Assembly: GCA_002162765.1 (NCBI GenBank)
Contig: MAAR01000008.1
Location: 62,001 to 126,000, forward strand
From: Flavobacteriales bacterium 34_180_T64
GTDB taxonomy: Bacteria > Bacteroidota > Bacteroidia > Flavobacteriales > Flavobacteriaceae
Direction of reading: 5' to 3'
Length of the DNA: 64,000 nucleotides
The translations under genes and the position numbers were made by a program. Positions 8,683 through 17,960 of this stretch are shown one piece after another (the stretch's first letter is position 1; every line of letters starts with the position of its first letter). The notes below the pieces were generated by a model. It saw only the letters and a program-made list of their open reading frames with translations. It was not told the origin of the DNA and ran no database searches.

Positions 8683-9751
8683 AACTATAAACGTTATCAT
8701 TTTTGGTATAGGAAATGTTGGGAGTGAGCTAATTCGCCAAATAAACACTGCAACGTATAAATTAAATCAAGAACAAAATATTGATCTTAAAATTCCAATA
8801 ATTACTAATTCTAGATTGGCTTTTTTTAAAGAGGATACTATCTCAAATTCTTGGGAAACAGATTTTTACAGTTTTTCGGTGCCGTTTAAAATTGAAGAAA
8901 TCCTAAGCTATGTTAAAGATAAAAATCTTGAAAACCTTATAGCAATCGATGCTACAGCAAGTCAAGAATTTGTTGAGAATTATACAACTCTAGCTCAAAA
9001 CGGGTTTCATATTGTATCAGCTAATAAATTCGGTAATGCCCTTAATTATCAATTTTATGAAACTTTTCGAGAAACATTAAAAAAGAACAACACACATTTT
9101 TTTTATGAAACTCATGTTGGTGCCGGACTTCCAATTATAGAAACCGTTAAAAATTTAAATAACTCAGGAGAGGAGGTCGAAAAAATAAAAGGTGTCTTTT
9201 CAGGATCATTAAGCTTTATTTTTAATGAGTTCTCTAAAAATGATATTGAATTTTCAAAAGTAGTATCTCGCGCCACTACATTAGGACTAACAGAGCCAGA
9301 TGCGAGAGAAGATTTGTCGGGCAACGATGTCGCTAGAAAATTACTGATTTTAGCCAGAGAATTGAATCTAAAACTGGAATTAAGTGACGTAAATATAGAA
9401 TCGCTAGTGCCAAACAACTTAAACGGTAAAACCACTTTACATCAGTTTAAAAGTAGGATAAGAGAGCTCGACCAATCGTTCTTAAAATTAAAAACCAGTC
9501 AAAAAGCGAATTATGTTTTGAGATATATAGGCGAATTGAATGTGGTTTCTCAAACCTTAGAAGTAAAACTTGTTTCTGAGAAAACGAATTCGACTTTAGG
9601 GAATTTATCAGGATCGGATGCACTCTTTGAAATTTATACAAAATCATATGGTGAGAACCCAATTGTTATTCAAGGCGCTGGTGCTGGAAAAGAAGTAACC
9701 GCAAGAGGATTGTTTTCAGATGTTATAAAATTGTCAAATCATTTAAATTAA
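8669..9751 (+). CDS. Homoserine dehydrogenase
   Basis: The 360-residue protein opens with an NAD(P)-binding motif (IFGIGNVGSELIRQ, about residues 12-25). The homoserine dehydrogenase signature follows: ANKFGNA, GAGLPIIETVKNL, GVFSGSLSFIFNEFS and TEPDAREDLSGNDVARKLLILAREL. It lacks an aspartokinase domain. It reduces aspartate semialdehyde to homoserine, the precursor for the adjacent PLP enzyme. The start codon lies inside the end of the upstream gene, so the two are translationally coupled and under the riboswitch. It resembles the dehydrogenase half of ThrA/MetL fusions more than long monofunctional Hom proteins. Confidence 0.9.
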   Translation: MQKNKTINVIIFGIGNVGSELIRQINTATYKLNQEQNIDLKIPIITNSRLAFFKEDTISNSWETDFYSFSVPFKIEEILSYVKDKNLENLIAIDATASQEFVENYTTLAQNGFHIVSANKFGNALNYQFYETFRETLKKNNTHFFYETHVGAGLPIIETVKNLNNSGEEVEKIKGVFSGSLSFIFNEFSKNDIEFSKVVSRATTLGLTEPDAREDLSGNDVARKLLILARELNLKLELSDVNIESLVPNNLNGKTTLHQFKSRIRELDQSFLKLKTSQKANYVLRYIGELNVVSQTLEVKLVSEKTNSTLGNLSGSDALFEIYTKSYGENPIVIQGAGAGKEVTARGLFSDVIKLSNHLN

Positions 9752-9755
9752 TCAT

Positions 9756-10754
9756 ATGGAAATCATTGAGGCTATTGGAAAACGCATTTTAGTACTAGAT
9801 GGAGCAATGGGTACTATGTTACAACGCTACAACTTTACAGAAGAAGATTTTCGTGGAGAGCGTTTTAAAAATCACCCTTCCTCATTAAAAGGAAATAATG
9901 ATTTGTTATCGCTTACACAGCCGAAGGCAATAGCAGAAGTTCATCGTAAGTATTTTGAAGCAGGGGCAGATATCATTGAAACGAATACATTTTCAGGAAC
10001 TACCATTGCAATGGCAGATTACAATATGGAGGATTTGGTTTACGAACTTAACTATGAATCGGCTAGAATTGCAAGGTATGTAGCTACCGAATTTACGAAC
10101 TCAAATCCTGAGAAACCGCGTTTTGTAGCAGGAAGCATTGGGCCAACTAACAAGACAGCAAGCATGTCTCCTGATGTAAATAGGCCAGAATATAGAGCCA
10201 TTACTTTTGAAGAACTACGTGTTGCCTACAAACAACAAGTAGAAGCGCTTGTCGATGGAGGCGTTGATGTGCTATTAGTAGAAACTATTTTTGATACTCT
10301 CAATGCAAAGGCAGCTTTATTTGCTATAGAAGAAGTTAAAGAAGCTCGGCAAATAGATATTCCTATTATGGTATCTGGTACGATTACTGATGCATCTGGA
10401 CGGACATTATCAGGGCAAACAGTAGAAGCTTTTTTGACCTCAATTTCTCATATACCTCTATTAAGTGTAGGGTTTAATTGTGCCTTAGGAGCCGAGCAAC
10501 TCAAACCTTATATGCAACGATTATCTCAAGAAACAGAGTTCTATACTTCAGCGCATCCAAATGCTGGTTTGCCAAACGCTTTCGGTGAATATGATCAAAC
10601 ACCAAAACAAATGCAAGCGCTAATTGAAGACTATCTTAAAGATGAATTGGTAAATATTATTGGAGGTTGCTGCGGAACAAATCCAATGCATATTAAGGCT
10701 ATCGCTGATATCGCACAAAACTACCAACCAAGAAAAATTAAAGTATCCGGATAA
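9756..10754 (+). CDS. metH: Methionine synthase, homocysteine-binding subunit (split MetH)
   Basis: The 332-residue protein corresponds to the first module of cobalamin-dependent MetH. It starts with [21 protein letters not shown]. The zinc-binding cysteines for homocysteine activation are present: Cys242 (GFNCALG) and Cys305-Cys306 (GGCCGTNP). The folate, cobalamin and activation modules are in the next gene, whose ATG overlaps this stop codon (TAATG), so stoichiometric synthesis by coupled translation is likely. I recall this split as usual in Flavobacteriaceae. Together the pair remethylates homocysteine with methyltetrahydrofolate. Confidence 0.93.
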   Translation: MEIIEAIGKRILVLDGAMGTMLQRYNFTEEDFRGERFKNHPSSLKGNNDLLSLTQPKAIAEVHRKYFEAGADIIETNTFSGTTIAMADYNMEDLVYELNYESARIARYVATEFTNSNPEKPRFVAGSIGPTNKTASMSPDVNRPEYRAITFEELRVAYKQQVEALVDGGVDVLLVETIFDTLNAKAALFAIEEVKEARQIDIPIMVSGTITDASGRTLSGQTVEAFLTSISHIPLLSVGFNCALGAEQLKPYMQRLSQETEFYTSAHPNAGLPNAFGEYDQTPKQMQALIEDYLKDELVNIIGGCCGTNPMHIKAIADIAQNYQPRKIKVSG

Positions 10755-13435
10755 TGGCAAATACTGATTGTAAAAAACACCTAAGCTTATCAGGTCTTGA
10801 ACCTTTAATGATTACTCCAGAACGTAATTTTATAAATGTTGGTGAACGTACTAATGTTACAGGATCTCGAAAATTCCTAAGACTAATAAAAGAAGACAAC
10901 TATGATGAAGCGCTTAGTGTTGCAAGAGATCAAGTAGAAGGAGGTGCGCAGATTTTAGATGTTAATATGGACGAAGGGATGCTTGATGGAAAGTATGCGA
11001 TGATTAAATTTTTGAATCTGATTGCTTCCGAACCTGATATAGCACGTATTCCATTAATGATTGATAGTTCTAAATGGGAAATTATAGAAGCTGGATTGCA
11101 AGTGGCTCAAGGGAAGTGCGTTGTGAACTCGATTAGTTTAAAAGAAGGTGAAGCTGAATTTATACGACAAGCAAAACTTGTAAAACGCTATGGAGCTGCC
11201 GTGATTGTTATGGCATTTGATGAGCAAGGTCAAGCAGATACCTTCGAACGTCGCATTAAGATTTGTGAACGTTCTTATAAGATATTAGTGAATGTTGTTG
11301 GTTTCCCTCCTCAAGATATCATTTTTGATCCCAATATTTTTCCTGTTGCAACAGGAATGGACGAGCATCGCTTAAATGCCTTAGATTTTTTCAATGCAAC
11401 TCAATGGATTCGAGAAAACCTGCCTCATGCCAACGTTTCAGGAGGTGTGAGCAACGTGTCGTTTTCATTTAGAGGAAATACAACTGTACGAGAAGCAATT
11501 AATTCTGCTTTTCTGTATCATGCTATTAGACATGGAATGAATTTAGGCATCGTCAACCCAACAATGTTAGAGGTTTATGATGAAATTCCAAAGGATTTAT
11601 TACTACGTGTTGAAGATGTCTTATTTGATAGACATGCTGAAGCAACCGAGCGATTATTAGATTTTTCCGAAACCGTAAAAGGACAAAAAAAAGAGCATGC
11701 CACAAAAGTTTTAGAATGGCGAAACAAATCCTTGCAAGATCGAATTACATATAGCCTTGTCAAAGGCATCGACGCTTTTATCATAGAGGATGTTGAAGAA
11801 GCGCGATTGGCTTCCATTAAACCCATAAACGTTATAGAGGGTCACTTGATGATTGGGATGAATGTGGTTGGAGATCTCTTTGGTAGTGGAAAAATGTTTT
11901 TACCTCAAGTGGTGAAATCTGCACGAGTTATGAAAAAAGCTGTGGCGCATTTGCAACCTTTTATTGAAGCCGAAAAAGATGGTAAGCAAGAATTCTCAGG
12001 CAAAATTTTAATGGCAACGGTAAAAGGTGATGTTCATGATATTGGTAAAAATATTGTGAGTGTTGTTTTAGGATGCAATAACTATGAAATTATCGATTTA
12101 GGCGTCATGGTTCCTCCAGAAAAAATAATTGAAACAGCAGTCAAAGAACAGGTCGATGTAATTGGGCTAAGTGGTTTAATTACACCATCATTAGATGAAA
12201 TGGTATCCCTCTCAAAAGCCATGGATAAGGAAAATTTAACCATTCCATTAATTATTGGTGGTGCAACAACATCTAAAGCGCATACATCTGTAAAAATTGC
12301 TCCTAATTATGGACATACAGTGGTTCATGTTAATGATGCATCGAGAGCCGTGACCGTTGTTGGAAATTTATTGCAAAAGGATAATAAAGTATACAAAGAA
12401 CAAATTCGTGAAGCCTATGATAAATTCCGGGCGCAGTTTTTAACTCGAGGTAAACAAAAGGAATACATCGCCATTGAAGACGCTCGAAAATATAAATTTC
12501 AAATCGATTGGAATTCCGTGGAAATCGTAAAACCTGAACGCTTAGGGGTTCAAGTTATCAATGATTTTGATATCACAACATTGGATGCCTACATTGATTG
12601 GAGTCCGTTTTTTAGAAGTTGGGATTTACACGGAAAATATCCAGATATTCTATGCGATGCTATTGTTGGACAACAAGCGCAAGAATTATTTAAAGATGCA
12701 CAGGTATTATTGAAGCGTGTATTTGACGAAAAGCTATTGAAAGCAAAGGCTGTTTTTGGATTGTTTCCAGCCAATTCGGTTAATGATGATGATATTGAGG
12801 TTTATGACGAAAACGAAACTATAAAAGCTACATTCTTATCGCTTCGTCAACAACTTAAGAAAAGAGACGGTGTGCCAAATATTGCTTTAGCCGATTTTAT
12901 TGCTCCTAAAAATTCTGAAAAACAAGATTATATTGGAGCATTTTGTGTGACAACAGGTTTTGGTACTCAGGAATTAGCTCAGCAGTTTGAAGCCGACAAT
13001 GATGATTATAATGCGATTATGATAAAAGCATTGGCGGATCGTTTAGCCGAAGCTTTTGCAGAGTATTTACATAAAGAAGTGAGAACTAAACACTGGAATT
13101 ATGCGCAAAATGAAAACCTTACTAATGAAGAATTAATTAAGGAATCTTATAAAGGTATTCGTCCAGCGCCTGGTTATCCTGCATGTCCAGACCATTTAGA
13201 AAAAGCAACATTATGGCGTTTGTTAAAAGTAGAAGAGCATATTGGAGTTGTGCTCACTGAAAACTTAGCTATGTGGCCAGCAGCAAGTGTTAGTGGCTAT
13301 TATTTTGCAAACCCTGAAGCCAAATATTTTGGATTAGGAAAAATAACAGAAGACCAATTATTAGATTATTCTAAAAGAAGAAATATAGGATTAGAGGATG
13401 CAAGAAAATGGTTAAGTCCAAATTTGGCTGATTAG
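10754..13435 (+). CDS. metH: Methionine synthase, folate/cobalamin/activation subunit (split MetH)
   Basis: The 893-residue protein holds the remaining MetH modules in order. The pterin-binding TIM barrel covers about 15-280 ([29 protein letters not shown]). The cobalamin cap and B12-binding domain cover about 310-560, with the axial-ligand motif Asp426-x-His428-x2-Gly431 ([11 protein letters not shown]). The SAM-dependent reactivation domain follows at about 580-893, with [12 protein letters not shown]. All key motifs are intact. The last codons (KWLSPNLAD) are repeated in degenerate form after the MITE-like element that starts one base past this stop codon. Confidence 0.96.
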   Translation: MANTDCKKHLSLSGLEPLMITPERNFINVGERTNVTGSRKFLRLIKEDNYDEALSVARDQVEGGAQILDVNMDEGMLDGKYAMIKFLNLIASEPDIARIPLMIDSSKWEIIEAGLQVAQGKCVVNSISLKEGEAEFIRQAKLVKRYGAAVIVMAFDEQGQADTFERRIKICERSYKILVNVVGFPPQDIIFDPNIFPVATGMDEHRLNALDFFNATQWIRENLPHANVSGGVSNVSFSFRGNTTVREAINSAFLYHAIRHGMNLGIVNPTMLEVYDEIPKDLLLRVEDVLFDRHAEATERLLDFSETVKGQKKEHATKVLEWRNKSLQDRITYSLVKGIDAFIIEDVEEARLASIKPINVIEGHLMIGMNVVGDLFGSGKMFLPQVVKSARVMKKAVAHLQPFIEAEKDGKQEFSGKILMATVKGDVHDIGKNIVSVVLGCNNYEIIDLGVMVPPEKIIETAVKEQVDVIGLSGLITPSLDEMVSLSKAMDKENLTIPLIIGGATTSKAHTSVKIAPNYGHTVVHVNDASRAVTVVGNLLQKDNKVYKEQIREAYDKFRAQFLTRGKQKEYIAIEDARKYKFQIDWNSVEIVKPERLGVQVINDFDITTLDAYIDWSPFFRSWDLHGKYPDILCDAIVGQQAQELFKDAQVLLKRVFDEKLLKAKAVFGLFPANSVNDDDIEVYDENETIKATFLSLRQQLKKRDGVPNIALADFIAPKNSEKQDYIGAFCVTTGFGTQELAQQFEADNDDYNAIMIKALADRLAEAFAEYLHKEVRTKHWNYAQNENLTNEELIKESYKGIRPAPGYPACPDHLEKATLWRLLKVEEHIGVVLTENLAMWPAASVSGYYFANPEAKYFGLGKITEDQLLDYSKRRNIGLEDARKWLSPNLAD

Positions 13436-13436
13436 T

Positions 13437-13549
13437 GCGTTAGGGATAGAGGCATTGTTGAAGCTCTTTTTATTTTGTCTCCCTGAGTGCCGTCGAAGGG
13501 TTGTCAACATAAAAAAGCGACTGCCGAAAGCCCGACCTTTAGGTAACGC
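13437..13549. repeat. MITE-like element, copy 2 (113 bp), with an inserted short repeat
   Basis: The ends are GCGTTAGGGATAGA and the complementary GGTAACGC. It is in the opposite orientation to copy 4 (49968-50051) and shares with it the stretches GAAGCTC-type and GCGACTGCCGAAAGCC-type on both sides. Between those stretches it holds about 30 extra bases (GTCTCCCTGAGTGCCGTCGA...), a variant of the TGAGC..GTCGAA repeat family. It begins one base after the metH stop codon. Confidence 0.7.
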
Positions 13550-13586
13550 AAAAAAATGATTAGCTCCAAACCTAGTAGAAGCTTAA
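13548..13586 (+). pseudogene. Degenerate duplicate of the metH 3' end
   Basis: Aligned without gaps to 13400-13431, 23 of 32 bases match. Read in the metH frame it gives AKK-stop-LAPNLVEA-stop against [11 protein letters not shown]. Several differences are synonymous (AAT/AAC for Asn, TTG/CTA for Leu) or conservative, as expected for a diverged coding copy rather than chance. The Trp codon has become TGA. The copy lies directly on the far side of the MITE-like element. The rest of the gap, to 13660, shows nothing recognisable. Confidence 0.55.
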
Positions 13587-13660
13587 CAATTTGTTTTAAG
13601 TGGGCTAATCATAAGGTTGCATATATCTAGTTCTTTTGTATGGAATTGAAATAAGGAAAA

Positions 13661-13747
13661 ATGAAAAAACACAGTTTAGAGTTGAAATTTATCGCAAAAT
13701 TAATAGTCCTGTTAATGACTTCGTTATTGGCAGCATATTTTATTTAG
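13661..13747 (+). CDS. Possible 28-residue single-pass membrane peptide upstream of metF
   Basis: An ATG preceded by AAGGAAAA opens a 28-codon frame, starting MKKHSLELKFIAK and continuing with a hydrophobic run (LIVLLMTSLLAAYFI). The composition, with charges first and then about 16 apolar residues, fits a membrane-inserted small protein. It ends 15 bases before the metF start, so it could be co-translated with metF or act as an upstream frame. It is not rich in Met or Cys, so an attenuator peptide is unlikely. Conservation is unknown and chance is a real alternative. Confidence 0.35.
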   Translation: MKKHSLELKFIAKLIVLLMTSLLAAYFI

Positions 13748-13762
13748 ATAGTATAGTAGTAT

Positions 13763-14719
13763 ATGAAAGTCATAGAACATATCAAAAAAGCCAATGGAAA
13801 TACACAATTTTCATTTGAAATATTACCGCCATTAAAAGGGCAGCATATTCAATCGATCTTTGATAATATTAATCCTTTAATGGAATTTAACCCTCCTTTT
13901 ATTGATGTTACATATCATCGTGAAGAGTATGTCTATAAAGAATTAGAGAATGGTTTGTTAAGGAAGCAAGTCGTAAAAAAACGTCCCGGAACCGTAGGTA
14001 TTTGTGCGGCAGTTCAAAATAAATATAATGTAGATGCTATTCCTCATATTTTATGTGGCGGTTTTACTAGAGAAGACACAGAGAATTTTTTAATTGATCT
14101 TGATTTTTTGGGAATAGATAATGTTATGGCCTTGAGAGGTGATGCTGTAAAAAACGAAACTTATTTTACTGCGGAAAAAGAGGGACATGCATATGCTAGC
14201 GAATTGGTGTCTCAAATTCAAGAGTTGAACACAGGGAATTATTTGGATGAAGAATTACTGAATACATCAGCAACTAATTTTTGTGTTGGCGTTGCTGGAT
14301 ATCCTGAAAAACATATGGAAGCTCCTAGCTTAGATAGTGATATTCATTTCTTAAAAAAGAAAATAGAAAATGGAGCTGAATATATCGTAACCCAGATGTT
14401 TTTTGATAATCAGAAATATTTCGATTTCGTATATAAGTGCCGACAAGCAGGTATTACTGTACCGATAATTCCTGGTCTTAAACCTATAGCGACAAAGAAG
14501 CAATTAAATCTAATTCCACATAGGTTTCATGTAGATTTGCCAGAAAACTTAATCAGTGCTATTATGAAGTGTAAGGATAACTCTCAAGTGAGACAGGTTG
14601 GTATTGAATGGTGTATACAGCAATCAAAAGAACTTCAGAAAGCAGGAATTCCAGTGCTCCATTATTACTCCATGGGAAAGAGTGATAATATCAAATCAAT
14701 TGCTTCAAAAGTATTTTAA
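13763..14719 (+). CDS. metF: 5,10-methylenetetrahydrofolate reductase
   Basis: This 318-residue flavoprotein reduces methylene-THF to methyl-THF, the methyl donor for the upstream MetH pair. Family motifs are FSFEILPPLKG near the start, the substrate Glu in DVTYHREE, NVMALRGDAVKNE and the C-terminal half GAEYIVTQMFFDNQKYFDF, then PIIPGLKPI. Length matches bacterial MetF. The approximately 330-base gap from metH contains a repeat and a metH remnant, so metF may have its own promoter; no S-box is seen directly before it. Confidence 0.96.
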   Translation: MKVIEHIKKANGNTQFSFEILPPLKGQHIQSIFDNINPLMEFNPPFIDVTYHREEYVYKELENGLLRKQVVKKRPGTVGICAAVQNKYNVDAIPHILCGGFTREDTENFLIDLDFLGIDNVMALRGDAVKNETYFTAEKEGHAYASELVSQIQELNTGNYLDEELLNTSATNFCVGVAGYPEKHMEAPSLDSDIHFLKKKIENGAEYIVTQMFFDNQKYFDFVYKCRQAGITVPIIPGLKPIATKKQLNLIPHRFHVDLPENLISAIMKCKDNSQVRQVGIEWCIQQSKELQKAGIPVLHYYSMGKSDNIKSIASKVF

Positions 14720-14807
14720 AAAAGAGAAACTTCGAATCTAAAAATAGCAGAAGAAACCTTACTTTTGCAAAAGTGATAAGCTGTTAAATTATTAATATAT
14801 AAAGGAA

Positions 14808-16067
14808 ATGAAAATATCAAAATTAGCCGAAGGTTTAAAGGGTTCTGAGATCATCAAAATTGCTGGAGAAGTGAATGCTTTAAAAGCACAAGGTGAAGTG
14901 ATTTATAATCAAACCATCGGTGATTTCGATTCGAGTATTTTCCCAATTCCAGCAGCATTAAAACAAGAGATTGTTTCTGCGTATAATGATAATCAAACCA
15001 ATTATCCGCAAGCCAATGGTATGCAAGTGTTAAGACAGTCTGTTTCTGAATACCTTGCCAAACATTTGAAGCTTGAATACTCTGAAGATGAAGTGCTAAT
15101 TTCTGGAGGAGCAAGACCATTAATATATGCGATTTATCAAACTATTTTGGATGTAAATGACACCGTGTTATATCCTGTGCCTTCATGGAATAATGATGCC
15201 TATACGTATTTAGCAAGAAATAAAGCGGTTATTGTTGAGACAAGTCCAGAGCATAAATTCATGCCAACTGCAGAAGATATTAAACCTCACATCCAAGATG
15301 TAAATTTAATAGCATTGTGCTCACCTCTAAATCCTACTGGAACTACCTTTAGCAAAAAAGATTTATTGGAAATCTCTGTATTAATTTTAGAAGAGAATAA
15401 GCGTAGAATAGCTGCTAATTTAAAGCCTTTATATGTGTTGTATGATCAAATATATTGGCAACTAACATATGGGGAAACTACGCATTACAATCCCGTTGAA
15501 TTGGTTCCTGAATTGAGAGATTACACCATCTTTGTTGATGGTATATCAAAGGCATTTGCAGCAACAGGAGTAAGAGTTGGATGGGCTTTTGGACCAAGTC
15601 ATATTATTAATAAAATGAAAGCCATGTTAAGCCATATTGGAGCCTGGGCTCCTAAAGCGGAACAAATGGCTACAGCTTCATTTTTACAGCAATCAGAGGT
15701 GGTATCTGATTATTTGACTAATATAAAATCTGAATTGAGTGAACGTTTGATTACATTTTATGAAGGATTCAATGTTTTAAAACAAAAGGGATATGCTGTG
15801 CAGGCTATTGAGCCAGAAGCTGCCTTGTATTTAACGGTTCAATTTAATCTTATTGGAAAGCAAACCCCTGAAGGTGATACATTAAACAGTATACAGGATG
15901 TAACCAGTTATTTGTTGAAAGCTGCTAAATTAGCAATTGTACCTTTTTATGCATTTGGAACATCTACAGATTCTAATTGGTTTAGATTATCTGTGGGAAC
16001 AGCAAGAAAGGAAGATATTTCAACTGTTTTTGAATTACTAGAACAAGCGCTTCAAAACTTGTCATAA
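14808..16067 (+). CDS. Pyridoxal-phosphate aminotransferase, class I/II
   Basis: The 419-residue fold-type I aminotransferase has the PLP lysine Lys248 in DGISKAFAATGVRVGW, the CSPLNPTGT segment that contacts the cofactor, YDQIYWQLTY with the PLP Asp-x-x-Tyr, and the C-terminal Arg in WFRLSVGTAR. It resembles aspartate or aromatic aminotransferases, but the exact amino acid cannot be assigned. It stands between metF and an outer-membrane gene with no clear operon link. A role in methionine salvage or aromatic metabolism is possible but not shown. Confidence 0.85.
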   Translation: MKISKLAEGLKGSEIIKIAGEVNALKAQGEVIYNQTIGDFDSSIFPIPAALKQEIVSAYNDNQTNYPQANGMQVLRQSVSEYLAKHLKLEYSEDEVLISGGARPLIYAIYQTILDVNDTVLYPVPSWNNDAYTYLARNKAVIVETSPEHKFMPTAEDIKPHIQDVNLIALCSPLNPTGTTFSKKDLLEISVLILEENKRRIAANLKPLYVLYDQIYWQLTYGETTHYNPVELVPELRDYTIFVDGISKAFAATGVRVGWAFGPSHIINKMKAMLSHIGAWAPKAEQMATASFLQQSEVVSDYLTNIKSELSERLITFYEGFNVLKQKGYAVQAIEPEAALYLTVQFNLIGKQTPEGDTLNSIQDVTSYLLKAAKLAIVPFYAFGTSTDSNWFRLSVGTARKEDISTVFELLEQALQNLS

Positions 16068-16110
16068 TCGTTTATAATTATTCTATTACATTTGCCTCAT
16101 AAATTTTATA

Positions 16111-17205
16111 ATGAAGCCAATAATAACCTGCTTACTTTGTTTGTGTTTTAGTATGGTCTTTTCACAAGAAACTAAAACGACCACTTCTACTTTTGATGTT
16201 AATTATTTTCAAGGTAATATAGCTTTGCATAATAATGATATATTACATTTAATTAAAGGACATCCTGAAGGCATTATTTTAAGTTGGAACACCAAAACTT
16301 TTGGTCATCAAGATTGGGAACAACGCTTTAATTATCCTGATCATGGAGTGTCTTTCACTTATCAGAATTTAAAAAATGAAGTCCTAGGAAATAATTATGG
16401 GCTATATGCTCATTATAATTTCTACTTTTTGAAACGACATTTAATGTTTCGAATTGGGCAAGGTTTAGCATATAATACGAATCCCTACCATAGAGAAGAT
16501 AATCACAAAAATATAGCCTTTGGCTCTACTTTTTTGAGCAGTACCTATGTGATGCTTAATTATAAAAAAGAACGTCTAATAGATAATCTAGGCATACAAG
16601 TTGGGTTTTCATTGCTTCATTATTCAAATGCCAATGTAAAAGCCCCAAATACAAGTGTAAACTCCATGACACTAAATGTTGGTCTCACATATAATTTAGA
16701 TGATGAAACTCCAGAATATATTGATACGTTAACTAAAGAAAAGTTTTCTCAGCCTATAAAATATAATATTGTATTTAGAAGTGGAATTAATCAAAGTGAT
16801 GTGATTGGTTCTGGGCAATATCCGTTTTATATTTTATCAGCGTATGCAGATAAACGTATTAATCATACAAGTGCATTTCAATTGGGAACTGACGTTTTTT
16901 TCTCGAATTTTTTGAAAGAATATATTAAATATAAAGCTGTGGCTTTCCCAGATGCGAATGAAGATGGATCTGCAGATTATAAACGTGTAGGATTGTTTGT
17001 TGGTCACGAATTATTTATTAATAAAATGTCCTTGGTTACTCAGTATGGGTATTATGTATATTATCCTTATGATTTTGAAGGTAAAACGTATATAAGAGTT
17101 GGTTTAAAACGCTATTTTGGAGATAAGTGGTTTGCTGCTCTAACTTTAAAGTCCCACGCCGCCAAGGCAGAAGCAGTAGAATTTGGAATCGGAATTAGAT
17201 TATAA
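16111..17205 (+). CDS. Acyloxyacyl hydrolase / PagL-like outer-membrane lipid A deacylase
   Basis: The 364-residue protein has a signal peptide (ending SMVFSQ). A barrel-like body contains LLHYSNANVKAPNTSVNSM, which matches the His-x-Ser-Asn core of the PagL family, whose His-Ser pair cleaves the 3-O-acyl chain of lipid A. It is about twice as long as PagL (near 150-170 residues), with a second predicted barrel-like half after residue 215. Activity on lipid A is an inference from the motif. It lies three bases before a lipoprotein gene and is probably co-transcribed with it. Confidence 0.7.
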   Translation: MKPIITCLLCLCFSMVFSQETKTTTSTFDVNYFQGNIALHNNDILHLIKGHPEGIILSWNTKTFGHQDWEQRFNYPDHGVSFTYQNLKNEVLGNNYGLYAHYNFYFLKRHLMFRIGQGLAYNTNPYHREDNHKNIAFGSTFLSSTYVMLNYKKERLIDNLGIQVGFSLLHYSNANVKAPNTSVNSMTLNVGLTYNLDDETPEYIDTLTKEKFSQPIKYNIVFRSGINQSDVIGSGQYPFYILSAYADKRINHTSAFQLGTDVFFSNFLKEYIKYKAVAFPDANEDGSADYKRVGLFVGHELFINKMSLVTQYGYYVYYPYDFEGKTYIRVGLKRYFGDKWFAALTLKSHAAKAEAVEFGIGIRL

Positions 17206-17207
17206 CT

Positions 17208-17957
17208 ATGAAAAAAGCGGTTTATATATTTGGGTTGTTTTTGGTGTTTGCTTGCAATAGCGAAGACGTTGGGGACTGTTTTCAAACCTCAGGATCTATT
17301 ATACAACAAGAATTTAGTATTGACCCATTTGAAAAGGTATTAGTGAATCGTGATATTGAATTAATAGTAAAGGAAGGTGCGGAATTTGAAGTTGTTGTAG
17401 AAACTGGTGAAAACTTAATGAATGATGTTGAGGTTGAGGTAATAGGAAATGAATTGATACTAACAGATCATAATAGCTGTAATTATGTTCGTGACTATGG
17501 AATTACAAAAGTATATGTCACAGCACCAAATCTAAATTCAATTCGGAGTTCAACACAATATGATATCTCTTCAGATGGTGTGCTAAATTTTGATAATTTG
17601 GAGCTCATAAGCGAAGATTTTAATGCTGTTGGGACGTTTACTGTTGGAGATTTTAGAATGCAGGTTAATGCAATAAATTTAAGAGCTGTCGCAAATAATA
17701 TATCTTCGTTTTATTTGATAGGACATACTGAAAATTTATATGTTGGATTTTTCTCTGGCTCAGGGCGTTTTGAAGGTGAAGCTTTAATTGCCCAAAACGT
17801 TGCTATTTATCATCGTGGTACAAATGATATTTTTGTCAATCCTCAGCTTTCTATTTCAGGTGAATTGCGTAGTACTGGCAATGTGATTTCAATTAATGAG
17901 CCGCCAACAGTAGCAGTAGAAGAATTTTATACTGGCCGACTTATTTTTGATGACTAG
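17208..17957 (+). CDS. Lipoprotein with head-GIN (DUF2807) domain
   Basis: The 249-residue protein starts with a lipoprotein signal (LFLVFAC, then NSEDVGD, acidic). The rest is a repetitive beta-rich segment (FEKVLVNRDIELIVKEGAEF, then LNSIRSSTQYDISSDG) matching the GIN domain of Bacteroidota surface proteins, thought to form a beta helix. No enzymatic motif is seen. It follows the PagL-like gene by two bases, suggesting a shared envelope role. It converges with gldA with only three bases between the stop codons. Confidence 0.75.
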   Translation: MKKAVYIFGLFLVFACNSEDVGDCFQTSGSIIQQEFSIDPFEKVLVNRDIELIVKEGAEFEVVVETGENLMNDVEVEVIGNELILTDHNSCNYVRDYGITKVYVTAPNLNSIRSSTQYDISSDGVLNFDNLELISEDFNAVGTFTVGDFRMQVNAINLRAVANNISSFYLIGHTENLYVGFFSGSGRFEGEALIAQNVAIYHRGTNDIFVNPQLSISGELRSTGNVISINEPPTVAVEEFYTGRLIFDD

Positions 17958-17960
17958 CGC

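Noticed and set aside
9112..9435. 107-codon minus-strand frame inside homoserine dehydrogenase
   Set aside because: The plus-strand frame has all family motifs; the antisense frame is Phe/Ser-rich and shows none.
13636..13818. 60-codon frame running into metF
   Set aside because: It overlaps metF in another frame, has no family resemblance, and the 28-codon frame at 13661 in a different frame has the better ribosome-binding context.
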